Made by a program: the position numbers and the translations under genes. Below the pieces are notes generated by a model. It saw only the letters and a program-made list of their open reading frames with translations. It was not told the origin of the DNA and searched no databases. This document shows, piece after piece, positions 39,078 to 49,004 of a DNA stretch of 64,000 bases (position 1 is the first letter of the stretch; every line of letters starts with the position of its first letter). The DNA comes from Streptomyces specialis (GTDB taxonomy: Bacteria > Actinomycetota > Actinomycetes > Streptomycetales > Streptomycetaceae): assembly GCF_001493375.1 (NCBI RefSeq), contig NZ_LN929897.1, positions 642,754 to 706,753 of the forward strand, read 5' to 3'.

Positions 39078-39344
39078 TCAGCTCTGGAGGGCGTTGACCT
39101 GGGCGGCCAGCGAGGACTTCTTGTTGGCGGCGTTGTTCGCGTGCAGCACGCCCTTGCTCACGGCCTTGTCGAGCTTGCGGGCGGCGACACGGCGCGCGGC
39201 CTCGGCCGCCTCGTAGTCGCCGGACGCCGCCGCCGCGCGGGCCTGACGGACGGCCGTCTTGACCTCGGACTTGACGGCCTGGTTCCGCAGACGGGCCTTC
39301 TCGTTCGTCTTGATCCGCTTGATCTGGGACTTGATGTTCGCCAC
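39078..39344 (-). CDS. rpsT: 30S ribosomal protein S20
   Basis: The 88-residue product is S20, a helical bundle that binds 16S rRNA: MANIKSQIKRIKTNEKARLRNQ, KSEVKTAVRQAR and ARKLDKAVSKGVLHANNAANKKSSLAAQVNAL. All parts are present and the length is normal. It is divergent from lepA with a 200-bp gap that should carry both promoters. Confidence 0.97.
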   Translation of the reverse strand: MANIKSQIKRIKTNEKARLRNQAVKSEVKTAVRQARAAAASGDYEAAEAARRVAARKLDKAVSKGVLHANNAANKKSSLAAQVNALQS

Positions 39345-39543
39345 GAATGAGCCTTCTCAGGTTTTTTGGAGACTTGGGTTTTAAGACTTGGGGTGTTTCG
39401 GAGATGGGGGTGCCCTGACAGGGCACAGTGGGCCAGCGTACCAGCGGCCCCCGCCCGGCTCCCAATCCGGAGGAGGGCCGCCCGCATGGGACCATGGGAG
39501 CGACCAAGCGACCCGCAGCCATGACCCGACAGGAACCCCCCGC

Positions 39544-41403
39544 GTGCCCGCGATCCCCTCGAACGCGCCGGAGCCCAGCCGCACCGACCCGGCTCTCCTC
39601 CGCAACTTCTGCATCATCGCGCACATCGACCACGGCAAGTCGACGCTCGCCGACCGGATGCTCCAGCTCACCGGCGTGGTCGAGCAGCGCCAGATGCGCG
39701 CCCAGTATCTCGACCGCATGGACATCGAGCGTGAGCGGGGCATCACCATCAAGTCCCAGGCCGTCCGCATGCCGTGGGAGGCCGGGGGCACGGCGCACGT
39801 GCTGAACATGATCGACACCCCCGGGCACGTCGACTTCACCTACGAGGTCTCCCGCTCGCTCGCCGCCTGCGAGGGCTGTGTCCTGCTGGTCGACGCGGCC
39901 CAGGGCATCGAGGCCCAGACCCTCGCCAACCTCTACCTGGCGATGGAGAACGACCTCACGATCATCCCGGTCCTCAACAAGATCGACCTGCCGGCCGCCC
40001 AGCCCGACAAGTTCGCCGCCGAGCTGGCGCACCTCATCGGCTGCGACCCCGGCGACGTGCTGCGCGTGTCCGCCAAGACCGGCGAGGGCGTGGCCGAGCT
40101 GCTGGACGAGGTGGTCCGCCAGGTCCCGGCCCCGGTCGGTGACGCGGACGCGCCCGCCCGCGCGATGATCTTCGACTCGGTGTACGACGCGTACCGCGGC
40201 GTCGTGACGTACGTGAAGGTGGTCGACGGCAGGCTCGGCAAGCGTGAGCGCATCCAGATGATGTCCACCGGCGCCACCCACGAGCTGCTGGAGATCGGCG
40301 TCAGCTCGCCGGAGATGACGCCGGCCGACGGGCTGGCCGTCGGCGAGGTGGGGTATCTGATCACCGGCGTGAAGGACGTGCGGCAGTCCAAGGTCGGCGA
40401 CACGATCACCCGGCAGCGCAACGGGGCGACCGTGCCGCTCGGCGGCTACAAGGACCCCAAGCCGATGGTGTTCTCCGGGCTGTACCCGATCGACGGCTCC
40501 GAGTACCCGGCGCTGCGCGACGCGCTGGAGAAGCTCCAGCTCAACGACGCCGCCCTGGTCTACGAGCCGGAGACCTCCGCCGCGCTCGGCTTCGGCTTCC
40601 GGGTCGGCTTCCTCGGCCTGCTCCACCTGGAGGTGATCCGCGAGCGGCTGGAGCGCGAGTTCAACCTCGACCTGATCGCCACCGCGCCCAACGTGGTCTA
40701 CGGAGTGACCATGGAGGACGGCTCCGAGCACACGGTCACCAACCCCAGCGAGTACCCCGACGGCAAGATCGCCGAGGTCCGCGAGCCGGTGGTGCGCGCC
40801 ACGCTCATCTCCCCCAGCGAGTTCATCGGCGCCATCATGGAGCTGTGCCAGACCCGGCGCGGCTCTCTCCAGGGCATGGACTACCTGTCCGAGGAGCGCG
40901 TCGAGCTGCGGTACACGCTGCCGCTGGCGGAGATCGTCTTCGACTTCTTCGACGCGCTGAAGTCCAAGACCCGCGGCTACGCCTCGCTCGACTACGAGCC
41001 GACCGGCGAGCAGGCCGCCGCGCTCGTCAAGGTGGACATCCTGCTGCACGGCGACAAAGTGGACGCGTTCTCGGCGATCGTGCACAAGGACAAGGCGTAC
41101 GCGTACGGCGTGCGGATGGCCTCCAAGCTGCGCGAGCTGATCCCGCGGCAGCAGTTCGAGGTGCCCATCCAGGCCGCGATCGGCTCCCGGGTGATCGCCC
41201 GCGAGACCGTGCGCGCGATGCGCAAGGACGTCCTCTCCAAGTGCTACGGCGGTGACATCTCGCGGAAGCGGAAGCTGCTGGAGAAGCAGAAGGAGGGCAA
41301 GAAGCGCATGAAGATGGTCGGCCGGGTCGAGGTCCCGCAGGAGGCGTTCATCGCCGCCCTGTCCTCCGACAGCGACGCGAGTGACGCGAAGAACAAGAAA
41401 TAG
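39544..41403 (+). CDS. lepA: Elongation factor 4 (LepA)
   Basis: LepA is a ribosome-associated GTPase thought to assist initiation or back-translocation. The 619-residue protein has the GTPase G1 IDHGKST near residue 24, the switch-I region RGITIKSQAV, DTPGHVDF (G3) and NKIDL (G4), then domains II, III and V. The LepA-specific C-terminal domain ends with KLLEKQKEGKKRMKMVGRVEVPQEAFIA. GTG 39544 gives a normal N-terminus. It is followed by an acyl-CoA ligase. Confidence 0.96.
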   Translation: MPAIPSNAPEPSRTDPALLRNFCIIAHIDHGKSTLADRMLQLTGVVEQRQMRAQYLDRMDIERERGITIKSQAVRMPWEAGGTAHVLNMIDTPGHVDFTYEVSRSLAACEGCVLLVDAAQGIEAQTLANLYLAMENDLTIIPVLNKIDLPAAQPDKFAAELAHLIGCDPGDVLRVSAKTGEGVAELLDEVVRQVPAPVGDADAPARAMIFDSVYDAYRGVVTYVKVVDGRLGKRERIQMMSTGATHELLEIGVSSPEMTPADGLAVGEVGYLITGVKDVRQSKVGDTITRQRNGATVPLGGYKDPKPMVFSGLYPIDGSEYPALRDALEKLQLNDAALVYEPETSAALGFGFRVGFLGLLHLEVIRERLEREFNLDLIATAPNVVYGVTMEDGSEHTVTNPSEYPDGKIAEVREPVVRATLISPSEFIGAIMELCQTRRGSLQGMDYLSEERVELRYTLPLAEIVFDFFDALKSKTRGYASLDYEPTGEQAAALVKVDILLHGDKVDAFSAIVHKDKAYAYGVRMASKLRELIPRQQFEVPIQAAIGSRVIARETVRAMRKDVLSKCYGGDISRKRKLLEKQKEGKKRMKMVGRVEVPQEAFIAALSSDSDASDAKNKK

Positions 41404-41501
41404 TCACCCCCTTACAAAGGGACGCCGCCGCCTTTACCCTGAACGCCACGCGATGGTTACTCGTGAGTTACCCCGTTGCAGCGCGGCACCCGGAGGAAGT
41501 C

Positions 41502-43379
41502 GTGACCGAGAAGCAGTATTCGATCCACAACCGGCCGCCGTCCGTGGCGCATCTCTTCCTGGAACGGGTCGAGACCACACCGGACCGGACGGCGTTCCGG
41601 TACCCGGTGCCGTCCGAGGAGGGCGGGCCCGACGAGTGGCGGTCGTACTCCTGGGGCGAGGCGGCCGAGCGGGTCTTCGCCCTCGCCGCCGGGCTGATGG
41701 ACCTCGGGGTCCGTCCCGAGGACCGGGTCGCCATCGCGTCGGCCACCCGCGTGGACTGGGTGCTGGCCGACCTGGGTGTCATGTGCGCGGGGGCGGCCAC
41801 GACGACCGTCTACCCGCAGACGAACGAGGACGAGACCGCGTTCATCCTGGCCGACTCCGGCTCCGGGGTGCTGATCGCCGAGGACGCGGCCCAGCTCGCC
41901 AAGGCCCGCGCGCGGCGCGACCAGCTTCCCGGGCTGCGGCACGTCGTGGTCATCGACCCCGCCGACGCGGTGCCCGCCGAGGGCGACCCGGAGGGCTGGG
42001 TCCTCTCCCTGACCGAGCTGGCCGAGCGCGGCGCCGCCTACCTGGAGAAGAAGCCGGACTGCGTCAGGGACACCGTGGCCGCGCTGCGCGGCGACGCGCT
42101 GGCGACGCTCATCTACACCTCCGGCACCACCGGGCGCCCCAAGGGCGTGCGGCTGAGCCAGGACACCTGGTCGTACATGGGCCTGGCCGTGCGGGAGATC
42201 GGCCTGGTGGAGGAGGACGACGACCAGTACCTCTGGCTGCCGCTGGCCCACGTCTTCGGCAAGATGCTGCTCTCGGCCCACATCGTGGTCGGGCATGTGA
42301 TGTCCGTGGACGGCCGGGTCGACAAGATCATCGAGAACCTGCCCGTGGTGCGGCCGACCTCGATGTGCGCGGTGCCGCGCATATTCGAGCGCGTCTACAA
42401 CGGGGTCGCGTCGAAGGCCAAGGCGGCGGGCGGCGCCAAGTTCAAGATCTTCTCGTGGGCGGCGGAGGTCGCCCGTGAGTACGCGAAGGTCTCCCAGGAG
42501 AACTTCCGGCGCACCGGCAAGGAGGCGGTGCCCGCGCGGCTGGCGGCCAAGCACGCCATCGCGGACCGGCTGGTGTACCGGAAGCTGCGGGCCGCCTTCG
42601 GCGGCCGGCTCCGCGGCTGCGTCTCCGGCTCGGCGGCGCTCGCCCCCGACATCGCGTACTTCTTCTGCGGCGCGGGCATCCCGATCCTGGAGGGCTACGG
42701 CCTGACCGAGTCCGCCGCCGCCAGCGCCGTCAACCCGTGGCAGGGCTACCGCACCGGCACGATAGGCAAGCCGCTGCCGGGCAACGAGGTGCGGATCGCG
42801 GAGGACGGCGAGATCCTGATGCGCGGTCCCGGGATCATGCAGGGCTACCACGGGCTGCCGGAGAAGACGGCGGAGGTGCTGGAGCCGGACGGCTGGTTCC
42901 ACACCGGCGACATCGGCGAGATGACCGACGACGGGTACCTGCGGATCACCGACCGGAAGAAGGACCTGTTCAAGACGGACGGCGGCAAGTACGTGGCGCC
43001 GACCGAGATCGAGGGCCGCTTCAAGGCGGTGTGTCCGTACGTGTCGTCCATGGTCGTCATCGGCTCGGGCCGCAAGTTCTGCTCGGCGCTGATCGCGCTG
43101 GACAGCCAGGCGATCCTGGCCTGGGCGGCGGAGAACGGCGTCGAGGGCACGTACGCCGAGGTCGTCGCGGACGACAGGACCCGGCAGCTCGTCCAGGGGT
43201 ACGTGGACGAGCTGAACTCGGGCCTCCAGCGGTGGCAGACGGTGAAGCAGTTCCAGCTCCTGCCGCGTGAGCTGGACGTCGAGCACGGCGACCTGACGCC
43301 GAGCCTGAAGCTGAAGCGGCCGGTGGTGGAGCGGGAGTTCGGCCACCTGATCGAGGAGATGTACAAGCCGCTGGTGTGA
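41502..43379 (+). CDS. Long-chain fatty acid-CoA ligase (AMP-forming)
   Basis: The 625-residue enzyme activates a fatty acid with ATP and CoA. It has the AMP-binding signature YTSGTTGRPKGV near residue 205, the second motif GYGLTESAAAS, WFHTGDIGEM and the RITDRKKDLFKTDGGKYVAPTEIE hinge with the catalytic lysine near the C-terminus. GTG 41502 is preferred because GGAGGAA lies six bases upstream; GTG 41463 is longer and less supported. It resembles the FadD15-like ligases of actinobacteria; the chain-length preference is unknown. Confidence 0.92.
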   Translation: MTEKQYSIHNRPPSVAHLFLERVETTPDRTAFRYPVPSEEGGPDEWRSYSWGEAAERVFALAAGLMDLGVRPEDRVAIASATRVDWVLADLGVMCAGAATTTVYPQTNEDETAFILADSGSGVLIAEDAAQLAKARARRDQLPGLRHVVVIDPADAVPAEGDPEGWVLSLTELAERGAAYLEKKPDCVRDTVAALRGDALATLIYTSGTTGRPKGVRLSQDTWSYMGLAVREIGLVEEDDDQYLWLPLAHVFGKMLLSAHIVVGHVMSVDGRVDKIIENLPVVRPTSMCAVPRIFERVYNGVASKAKAAGGAKFKIFSWAAEVAREYAKVSQENFRRTGKEAVPARLAAKHAIADRLVYRKLRAAFGGRLRGCVSGSAALAPDIAYFFCGAGIPILEGYGLTESAAASAVNPWQGYRTGTIGKPLPGNEVRIAEDGEILMRGPGIMQGYHGLPEKTAEVLEPDGWFHTGDIGEMTDDGYLRITDRKKDLFKTDGGKYVAPTEIEGRFKAVCPYVSSMVVIGSGRKFCSALIALDSQAILAWAAENGVEGTYAEVVADDRTRQLVQGYVDELNSGLQRWQTVKQFQLLPRELDVEHGDLTPSLKLKRPVVEREFGHLIEEMYKPLV

Positions 43380-43443
43380 GCCGCCCGGCCGACGCCTTCC
43401 GCGCCCGCCCCCGCCCGTTTCCCGGGCGCGGGCGGGCGCGGTG

Positions 43444-44676
43444 TCAGTCGACCAGGTCGCGGGTGAGCGCGTCGGCCAGCAGGCGGCCGTCGAGGGTCAG
43501 GGCGGCGCGGCCGGCCGCGAAGGGCTCCGGGCGCAGCAGGCCCTCCGCCAGGGCGCGGCGGGCCGCCGCCAGGCCCGCCGGGCGCAGCAGGGACAGCGCG
43601 CAGCCCTCCGCCAGCCGCAGCTCCAGCAGGATCCGTTCCACCCGGCGGTCCTCCTCGGACAGCAGCTCGCGGCCCGCGCCGGGGGAGCGGCCCCCGGCGA
43701 GGGCCTGCGCGTAGGCGCCGGGATGCTTGGCGTTCCACCACCGCACGCCGCCGACGTGGCTGTGCGCCCCCGGGCCCGCGCCCCACCAGTCGGCGCCCGT
43801 CCAGTACAGCTCGTTGTGGCGGCAGCGGGCGGCGCGGGACGTGGCCCAGTTGGACACCTCGTACCAGGCGAAGCCCGCCGCCGACAGGGCCTCCTCGGCG
43901 ATCAGGTAACGGTCGGCGTGCGTGTCGTCGTCGGGCGCGGCGACCTCGCCGCGCCGCACGCGGCCCGCGAGCCGGGTGCCCTCCTCCACGATCAGCGAGT
44001 ACGCCGAGACGTGGTCGGGCCCGGCGCCGATCGCCGCGTCCAGCGTGGCCCGCCAGTCGTCGTCGCTCTCGCCGGGCGTGCCGTAGATCAGGTCCAGGTT
44101 GACGTGCGCGAAGCCCGCGTCCCGTGCCTCGGCGACGCAGCGCTCCGGACGGCCCGGGGTGTGGGTCCGCTCCAGCACGGCCAGCACGTGGCGCCTGGCG
44201 CTCTGCATGCCGAACGAGACCCGGGTGAAGCCCGCCTCGCGCAGGGCGGCCAGGGACGCCGGGTCCACCGAGTCGGGGTTCGCCTCGGTCGTCACCTCGG
44301 CGTCCGGCGCGAGGCCGAACTCCTGCCGCACCGCGTCCAGCATCCGCGCCAGGTCGGCGGGCGGCAGCAGCGTGGGCGTGCCGCCGCCGACGAAGACGGT
44401 GGCGACCCGGCGCGGGTCGTCCCCCAGCACCTTGCGGGCCAGCCGGATCTCCTCGGCCACCGTCTCCGCGTAGTTCTCCCGCGAGGCCAGGGCGCCCCCG
44501 GAGCCGCGCAGCTCGCCCGCCGTGTAGGTGTTGAAGTCGCAGTACCCGCAGCGGGTCGCGCAGTACGGCACGTGCAGGTAGAACGCGAGCGGCCGGGAGG
44601 CGGCCCCGGCCAGGGCGGACGCGGGCAGCGCGCCGTCCTCGGGAACGGGTTCGCCGGCGGGGAGCGTGGAGGGCAT
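43444..44676 (-). CDS. hemW: Radical SAM heme chaperone HemW
   Basis: HemW (formerly HemN-like) binds heme and an iron-sulphur cluster; older annotation as coproporphyrinogen dehydrogenase is usually wrong for this branch. The 410-residue protein has the cluster motif CATRCGYCDF near residue 40 (Cx3Cx2C), the SAM motif VGGGTPTLLP, EANPDSVD and the C-terminal winged-helix domain. The motif CDFNTYT fits HemW. ATG 44676 is used; ATG 44685 is possible. It is divergent from the phosphatase gene at 44778. Confidence 0.93.
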   Translation of the reverse strand: MPSTLPAGEPVPEDGALPASALAGAASRPLAFYLHVPYCATRCGYCDFNTYTAGELRGSGGALASRENYAETVAEEIRLARKVLGDDPRRVATVFVGGGTPTLLPPADLARMLDAVRQEFGLAPDAEVTTEANPDSVDPASLAALREAGFTRVSFGMQSARRHVLAVLERTHTPGRPERCVAEARDAGFAHVNLDLIYGTPGESDDDWRATLDAAIGAGPDHVSAYSLIVEEGTRLAGRVRRGEVAAPDDDTHADRYLIAEEALSAAGFAWYEVSNWATSRAARCRHNELYWTGADWWGAGPGAHSHVGGVRWWNAKHPGAYAQALAGGRSPGAGRELLSEEDRRVERILLELRLAEGCALSLLRPAGLAAARRALAEGLLRPEPFAAGRAALTLDGRLLADALTRDLVD

Positions 44677-44777
44677 GCCTCCCATTGTCCGGTGCCCGGG
44701 AGGTGGCCGCCGCCGGGTAGCGCGCCCCCCGGATACGGGTAATTTGGTCACAAAAGGTGACATCCGGAGGGTGCACG

Positions 44778-47249
44778 GTGGCGATCTTCGACGCTCGCTC
44801 CGAGTCGGTGAACGGCGCCGCGCTGCTGCTCGACGCGCGCGGCGCCGTCGCGAGCTGGACGCGGGAGGCCGGGGAGCTGCTCGGCTACGCCTCCGACGAG
44901 GTGCTGGGCCGGGAGGCGGCGTTCCTCCTGACGCCCGAGGACGCCGGACGCCTCCCCGCCCTGGTCGAACGCTGCCTCGCCGAGCGGGGCTGGACCGGGA
45001 TGCTGTCGGGCCGGCACCGGGACGGGCACACGGTGACGGTCGGGGCGCGCGTCTCGCCGCTCACCGGGCGCGACGGCGACGGCGGCGGGCGGTGGCTGGT
45101 CCTCGCCGTGGACCTGGCCGCCGCCCCGCATCAGGAGCCGACGCGGCGGGTGCTGGACCGGGTGTTCGCCAGGTCGCCGGTCGGCGTCGGCGTCGTGGAC
45201 CGGGACCTGCGGTACGTCTGGGCCAACGACGCCCTCGCCGCGCTGGAGGAGGTGCCGGTCAAGCGGCGCCTGGGACGGCGGCCGGGGGAGACCCTGCCGG
45301 GCCTGGGGTCCCAGGTGGTGGAGGAGAAGCTGACCGAGGTGCTGCGGACCGGCGAGGCCGTGCGCGACTACGAGCACGTGCTGCGGTCCCGCACCGAGCC
45401 GGGCCGCGAACACGTCCACGCGCTGGCCGCCGTGCGGATGGAGGACGAGTCCGGCGAGCCGCTGGGCGTCCTCTACACGCTCACCGACGTCACCGAGCGC
45501 TACCGCTCCCGCCACCGGCTGGCCCTGCTCGACCGGGCCGGCGACTTCATCGGCCGGTCCCTGGACGTCGCCAGGACCGGGCAGGACCTCGCCGACATCG
45601 CCGTGCCCGACCTCGCCGACTTCGTCGCCGTCGACCTGCTGGAGCCCGTGCTCAGGGGCGGCGAACCGGCGTCGGCCGCCGCGTCCGCGCCCGTCACCGG
45701 GCCGGACGGCCGGGCCGCCGGGCCCGTTCCCTTCCGCCGCGCCGGTCATCAGTCGGGGCGCGACGGCGTGCCGGAGGCCGTGGTCGGCATCGGCGACGAG
45801 GCCCGCTACCACAGGTGGTCGCCGCCCGCCCGGACCCTGGTCAGCGGCAGGTCGTGGGGGAGGGAGCGGCTGGACCCCGGCGCCCACGAGTGGGCCGCCG
45901 GCATCCCCGGCGGTCGCGCGGCGCGGTTCGCCGAACTGGGCCTGCACACCGCGATGATCCTCCCCATCCGGGCCGGGGGCGTCACCCTGGGCATCACGTC
46001 CTTCTTCCGCCACCGCCGGAAGGAGCCGTTCACGGAGGCGGACCTGCGGCTCGCCGAGGAGTTCGTCGCGCGGGCGGCCGTCTGCATCGACAACGCCCGC
46101 CGCTACACCCGGGAGCGCGACGCCGCCCTCGCCCTCCAGCGCACCCTGCTGCCGCACAGCGTCCCCGGCCTGAACGCGGTGGACATCGGTTCCCGCTACC
46201 GGCCGGCCGACGAGCTGTCGGGGGTGGGCGGCGATTGGTTCGACGTGCTGCCGCTCTCCGGCGCCAGGACCGCGCTGGTCGTCGGCGAGGTCGTCGGCCA
46301 CGGCATCCACGCCGCCGCGATCATGGGCCGGCTGCGCACCGCCGTCCAGACCCTGGCCGGCCAGGACCTGGAGCCCGAGGAACTCCTCGGCCACCTCGAC
46401 GACCTCGTCTGCCGCATCGCGGAGGAGCACAGCGCCGCGCCCCCGGACGCCGACGCCGGGGTCGTCGGCACCACCTGCCTGTACGCCGTCTACGACCCCG
46501 TCTCCCGCCGCTGCGCGATGGCCAGCGCGGGCCATCCGCCGCCCGCGCTCATCGGCCCGGGCGCGGACGTGGAGTTCCTCCAGGTGCCGGCCGGGCCCGC
46601 GCTCGGGGTCGACGGCCCGCCGTTCCGGTCGACCGAGGTGACCCTGGAGGAGGGCAGCGTGCTCGCCCTCTACACCGACGGCCTGTGCGGGGGCGAGCAC
46701 GGCGACCACGGGGACGGAACGGGCGACGGCGGCGGCCTGGAGCGGCTGCGGGCCGCGCTGCGCGCCCCCGGGCTGGCGCTGGACGGCCTGGCCAGGGACG
46801 TCGTGGACCGGCTGGTGCCCGCCCGGCCCTCGGACGACGCGGCGCTGCTGCTCGTCAGGACGCACGGCCTGGGCCCGGGGCGGGTCGCCACCTGGGAGGT
46901 GGACGCCGAACCGGCCGCCGTGGCGCGGGCCAGGGAGTCGGCGTCGGGGCAGCTCGCCGACTGGGGCCTCGGCGACCTCGCGTCCACCACCGAGCTGGTC
47001 GTCAGCGAGCTGGTCACCAACGCGATCCGGCACGCCTCGGGACGGGTCAGGCTGCGGCTGATCCGGGAGCACGTCCTGACCTGCGAGGTGTCCGACAGGA
47101 GCAGCACCTCCCCGCACCTGCGCCACGCCCGCGCCACGGACGAGGGCGGCCGTGGCCTGTTCCTGGTGTCCCGGTTCACCCACCGCTGGGGCACGCGCTA
47201 CTCCGGCGAGGGCAAGACGATCTGGGCCGAGCAGCTCGTGCCCCGCTAG
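44778..47249 (+). CDS. PAS-GAF-PP2C phosphatase with histidine-kinase-like ATPase domain
   Basis: The 823-residue signalling protein is built like RsbU/SpoIIE-type regulators. A PAS domain at about 10-110 and a second at 130-240 precede a GAF domain at about 250-440. A PP2C domain at about 450-660 carries GDWFDVLPLS, GEVVGHGIHAAAIM, LYAVYDPVSRRCAMASAGHPP and LYTDGL. A GHKL ATPase domain at about 690-820 has LVVSELVTNAIRHA and DEGGRGLFLVS. The usual metal Asp of GDVxGHG is Glu. Fusion of phosphatase and anti-sigma-type kinase in one chain is a Streptomyces hallmark. GTG 44778 follows GGAGG. Confidence 0.9.
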   Translation: MAIFDARSESVNGAALLLDARGAVASWTREAGELLGYASDEVLGREAAFLLTPEDAGRLPALVERCLAERGWTGMLSGRHRDGHTVTVGARVSPLTGRDGDGGGRWLVLAVDLAAAPHQEPTRRVLDRVFARSPVGVGVVDRDLRYVWANDALAALEEVPVKRRLGRRPGETLPGLGSQVVEEKLTEVLRTGEAVRDYEHVLRSRTEPGREHVHALAAVRMEDESGEPLGVLYTLTDVTERYRSRHRLALLDRAGDFIGRSLDVARTGQDLADIAVPDLADFVAVDLLEPVLRGGEPASAAASAPVTGPDGRAAGPVPFRRAGHQSGRDGVPEAVVGIGDEARYHRWSPPARTLVSGRSWGRERLDPGAHEWAAGIPGGRAARFAELGLHTAMILPIRAGGVTLGITSFFRHRRKEPFTEADLRLAEEFVARAAVCIDNARRYTRERDAALALQRTLLPHSVPGLNAVDIGSRYRPADELSGVGGDWFDVLPLSGARTALVVGEVVGHGIHAAAIMGRLRTAVQTLAGQDLEPEELLGHLDDLVCRIAEEHSAAPPDADAGVVGTTCLYAVYDPVSRRCAMASAGHPPPALIGPGADVEFLQVPAGPALGVDGPPFRSTEVTLEEGSVLALYTDGLCGGEHGDHGDGTGDGGGLERLRAALRAPGLALDGLARDVVDRLVPARPSDDAALLLVRTHGLGPGRVATWEVDAEPAAVARARESASGQLADWGLGDLASTTELVVSELVTNAIRHASGRVRLRLIREHVLTCEVSDRSSTSPHLRHARATDEGGRGLFLVSRFTHRWGTRYSGEGKTIWAEQLVPR

Positions 47250-48094
47250 GCGACCGGGCCCGCCGGGCCGCCGACCGTGACGTGGTCGATGAGGTGCTCG
47301 ACCGGGCCCAGCAGCCCCGGGTCCAGGTCGCGGAAGTCGCGCACCGCGCCGAGGACGCGCTGCCAGGCCGCGCCGGTGTGCTCCGGCCACCCCAGCGCCC
47401 GGCACACGCCCGTCTTCCAGTCCTGGCCGCGCGGCACGTCCGGCCAGCGCGGGATGCCGACCGACGACGGCTTCACCGCCGCCCAGATGTCGATGAACGG
47501 ATGGCCGACGACCAGCACGTGCGGATCGCTGATCTCCGCCGCGATCCGCGACTCCTTCGACCCCGGCACCAGATGGTCCACCAGCACCCCGAGCCTGGCG
47601 TCGGCCGAGGGCCCGAAGTCGCGGACCACGGCCGGCAGGTCGTCGACCCCCTCCAGGTACTCCACCACCACGCCCTCCACCCGCAGGTCGTCGCCCCACA
47701 CCTTCTCGACCAGCTCCGCGTCGTGCCGGCCCTCGACGTAGATGCGTCCGGCGCGCGCGACCCGGGCGCGGGCGCCGGGGACGGCGAGGGAACCCGAGGC
47801 GGTGCGGGCCGGGCCGGACGCCGGCCGGGCCCCGGCGGCGGGCTGGACCAGCGTCACGACCCGACCGTCCAGCAGGAAGCCGCGCGGCTGGAGGGGGAAG
47901 ACGCGGTGCGCGCCGAACCGGTCCTCCAGCGTCACGGTCGGGCCCTGCGCCGTCTTCTCGCAGCGAATCACCGCCCCGCAGAAGCCGGTGCCCGCCTCCT
48001 CCACGACCAGGCCCGGATCGGCGGCGACCTCGGGCGCGGGCTGGGGCCGCTTCCACGGCGGCGTCAGATCAGGTCCGTACTGTCTGCTGCGCAT
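47246..48094 (-). CDS. DUF3097-family actinobacterial protein
   Basis: The 282-residue soluble protein belongs to an actinobacterial uncharacterised family (DUF3097). It has a conserved beta-domain start, then YVEGRHDAELVEKVWGDDLRVEGVVVEYLEGVDDL and VLVVGHPFIDIWAAVKPSSVGIPRWPDVPRGQDWK. The toprim-like VEGRHDAEL segment suggests a nucleic-acid-related fold. It is convergent with the phosphatase gene, overlapping four bases. The function is unknown. Confidence 0.82.
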   Translation of the reverse strand: MRSRQYGPDLTPPWKRPQPAPEVAADPGLVVEEAGTGFCGAVIRCEKTAQGPTVTLEDRFGAHRVFPLQPRGFLLDGRVVTLVQPAAGARPASGPARTASGSLAVPGARARVARAGRIYVEGRHDAELVEKVWGDDLRVEGVVVEYLEGVDDLPAVVRDFGPSADARLGVLVDHLVPGSKESRIAAEISDPHVLVVGHPFIDIWAAVKPSSVGIPRWPDVPRGQDWKTGVCRALGWPEHTGAAWQRVLGAVRDFRDLDPGLLGPVEHLIDHVTVGGPAGPVA

Positions 48095-48126
48095 GGCCTC
48101 ATTCGATCACGCCGGACCGCGTCCGC

Positions 48127-48849
48127 TCAGGGGGCGGCGCCGAAGCGCCGGGCCAGCGCCTCCCGTTGGGCCACCACGAACGCCGCGTCGACCACCGCGC
48201 CGTGCCCCGGCACGTACCGCGCGTCCGGTCCGCCGAGGGCCAGCAGGCGGTCCAGCGCGGCCGGCCAGCGGGCCGGGTCCGCGTCCGGGCCGGCCTGCGG
48301 CTCACCGGACTCCTCGACCAGATCGCCGCAGAACACCACCGGCGGTGCCCCGCCGTCGCCGGGCACCAGCACGGCGAGGTCGTGCGGGGAGTGCGCGGCG
48401 CCGAAGTCCGCCAGCACGGCCCCCCGGCCCGCGCCCGGCCCGAGGGCGAGCCGCCCGTCCACCTCGTGCCAGTCGCGGGTCAGCGCGGCGGCGTCGGCCG
48501 CCGCCGCCCGCTCGTCGGCGCCGTACCGGGCCGCGTCGGCCGCCAGCGCCTCCCGGCCGCCGTCCGCGAGGAACGCGCCCAGACCGGCCGCCCCGTACGC
48601 CTCGGCCCCGGGGAACGCCGCCAGACCGAGGATGTGGTCGAAGTGCGGATGCGTGATCGCCACGCGTGTGACCGGCGCCCCGAGCAGGGCGCCCAGCCGC
48701 GCGGCGAGGCCCTCGGCGACGGCCCGGGAGGGGCCCGCGTCGATCAGCAGCACCCCGTCCGGACCGGCGACCGCGCCCACCGTCTCGTCCCAGCCCGGCA
48801 GCCGGACGCGGAGGACACCCGGTGCGACCTCTTCCCAACTGGTCTCCAT
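48127..48849 (-). CDS. Metallo-beta-lactamase-fold hydrolase
   Basis: The 240-residue protein has the metal-binding motif THPHFDH (HxHxDH) near residue 63, a later His region (FGAAHSPHDLAVLVPGDG), the Asp-containing CGDLVE and the terminal YVPGHG. This is the fold of glyoxalase-II-like and lactonase hydrolases; the substrate is unknown. It lies between the DUF3097 gene and hrcA. Confidence 0.86.
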   Translation of the reverse strand: METSWEEVAPGVLRVRLPGWDETVGAVAGPDGVLLIDAGPSRAVAEGLAARLGALLGAPVTRVAITHPHFDHILGLAAFPGAEAYGAAGLGAFLADGGREALAADAARYGADERAAAADAAALTRDWHEVDGRLALGPGAGRGAVLADFGAAHSPHDLAVLVPGDGGAPPVVFCGDLVEESGEPQAGPDADPARWPAALDRLLALGGPDARYVPGHGAVVDAAFVVAQREALARRFGAAP

Positions 48850-48934
48850 GCTGCGACGTTAGCGGTCCGGGATCAGCTTCTCCCGGGACGCTCAGTTCCC
48901 TGCCCGTGCTACCCGGCCGTACACTGGAGCAGGG

Positions 48935-48961
48935 TTGGCACTCGGAGCAGCGGAGTGCCAG
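48935..48961 (+). promoter_or_regulatory. CIRCE operator of the hrcA-dnaJ operon
   Basis: TTGGCACTC, nine bases, GAGTGCCAG form the inverted repeat bound by HrcA. It lies 44 bp before hrcA and implies autoregulated heat-shock control of the operon. Confidence 0.92.
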
Positions 48962-49004
48962 GGCGGCGGTGGAGATTCGAACGGCCGGACGGGAGGTGTG
49001 CGGC

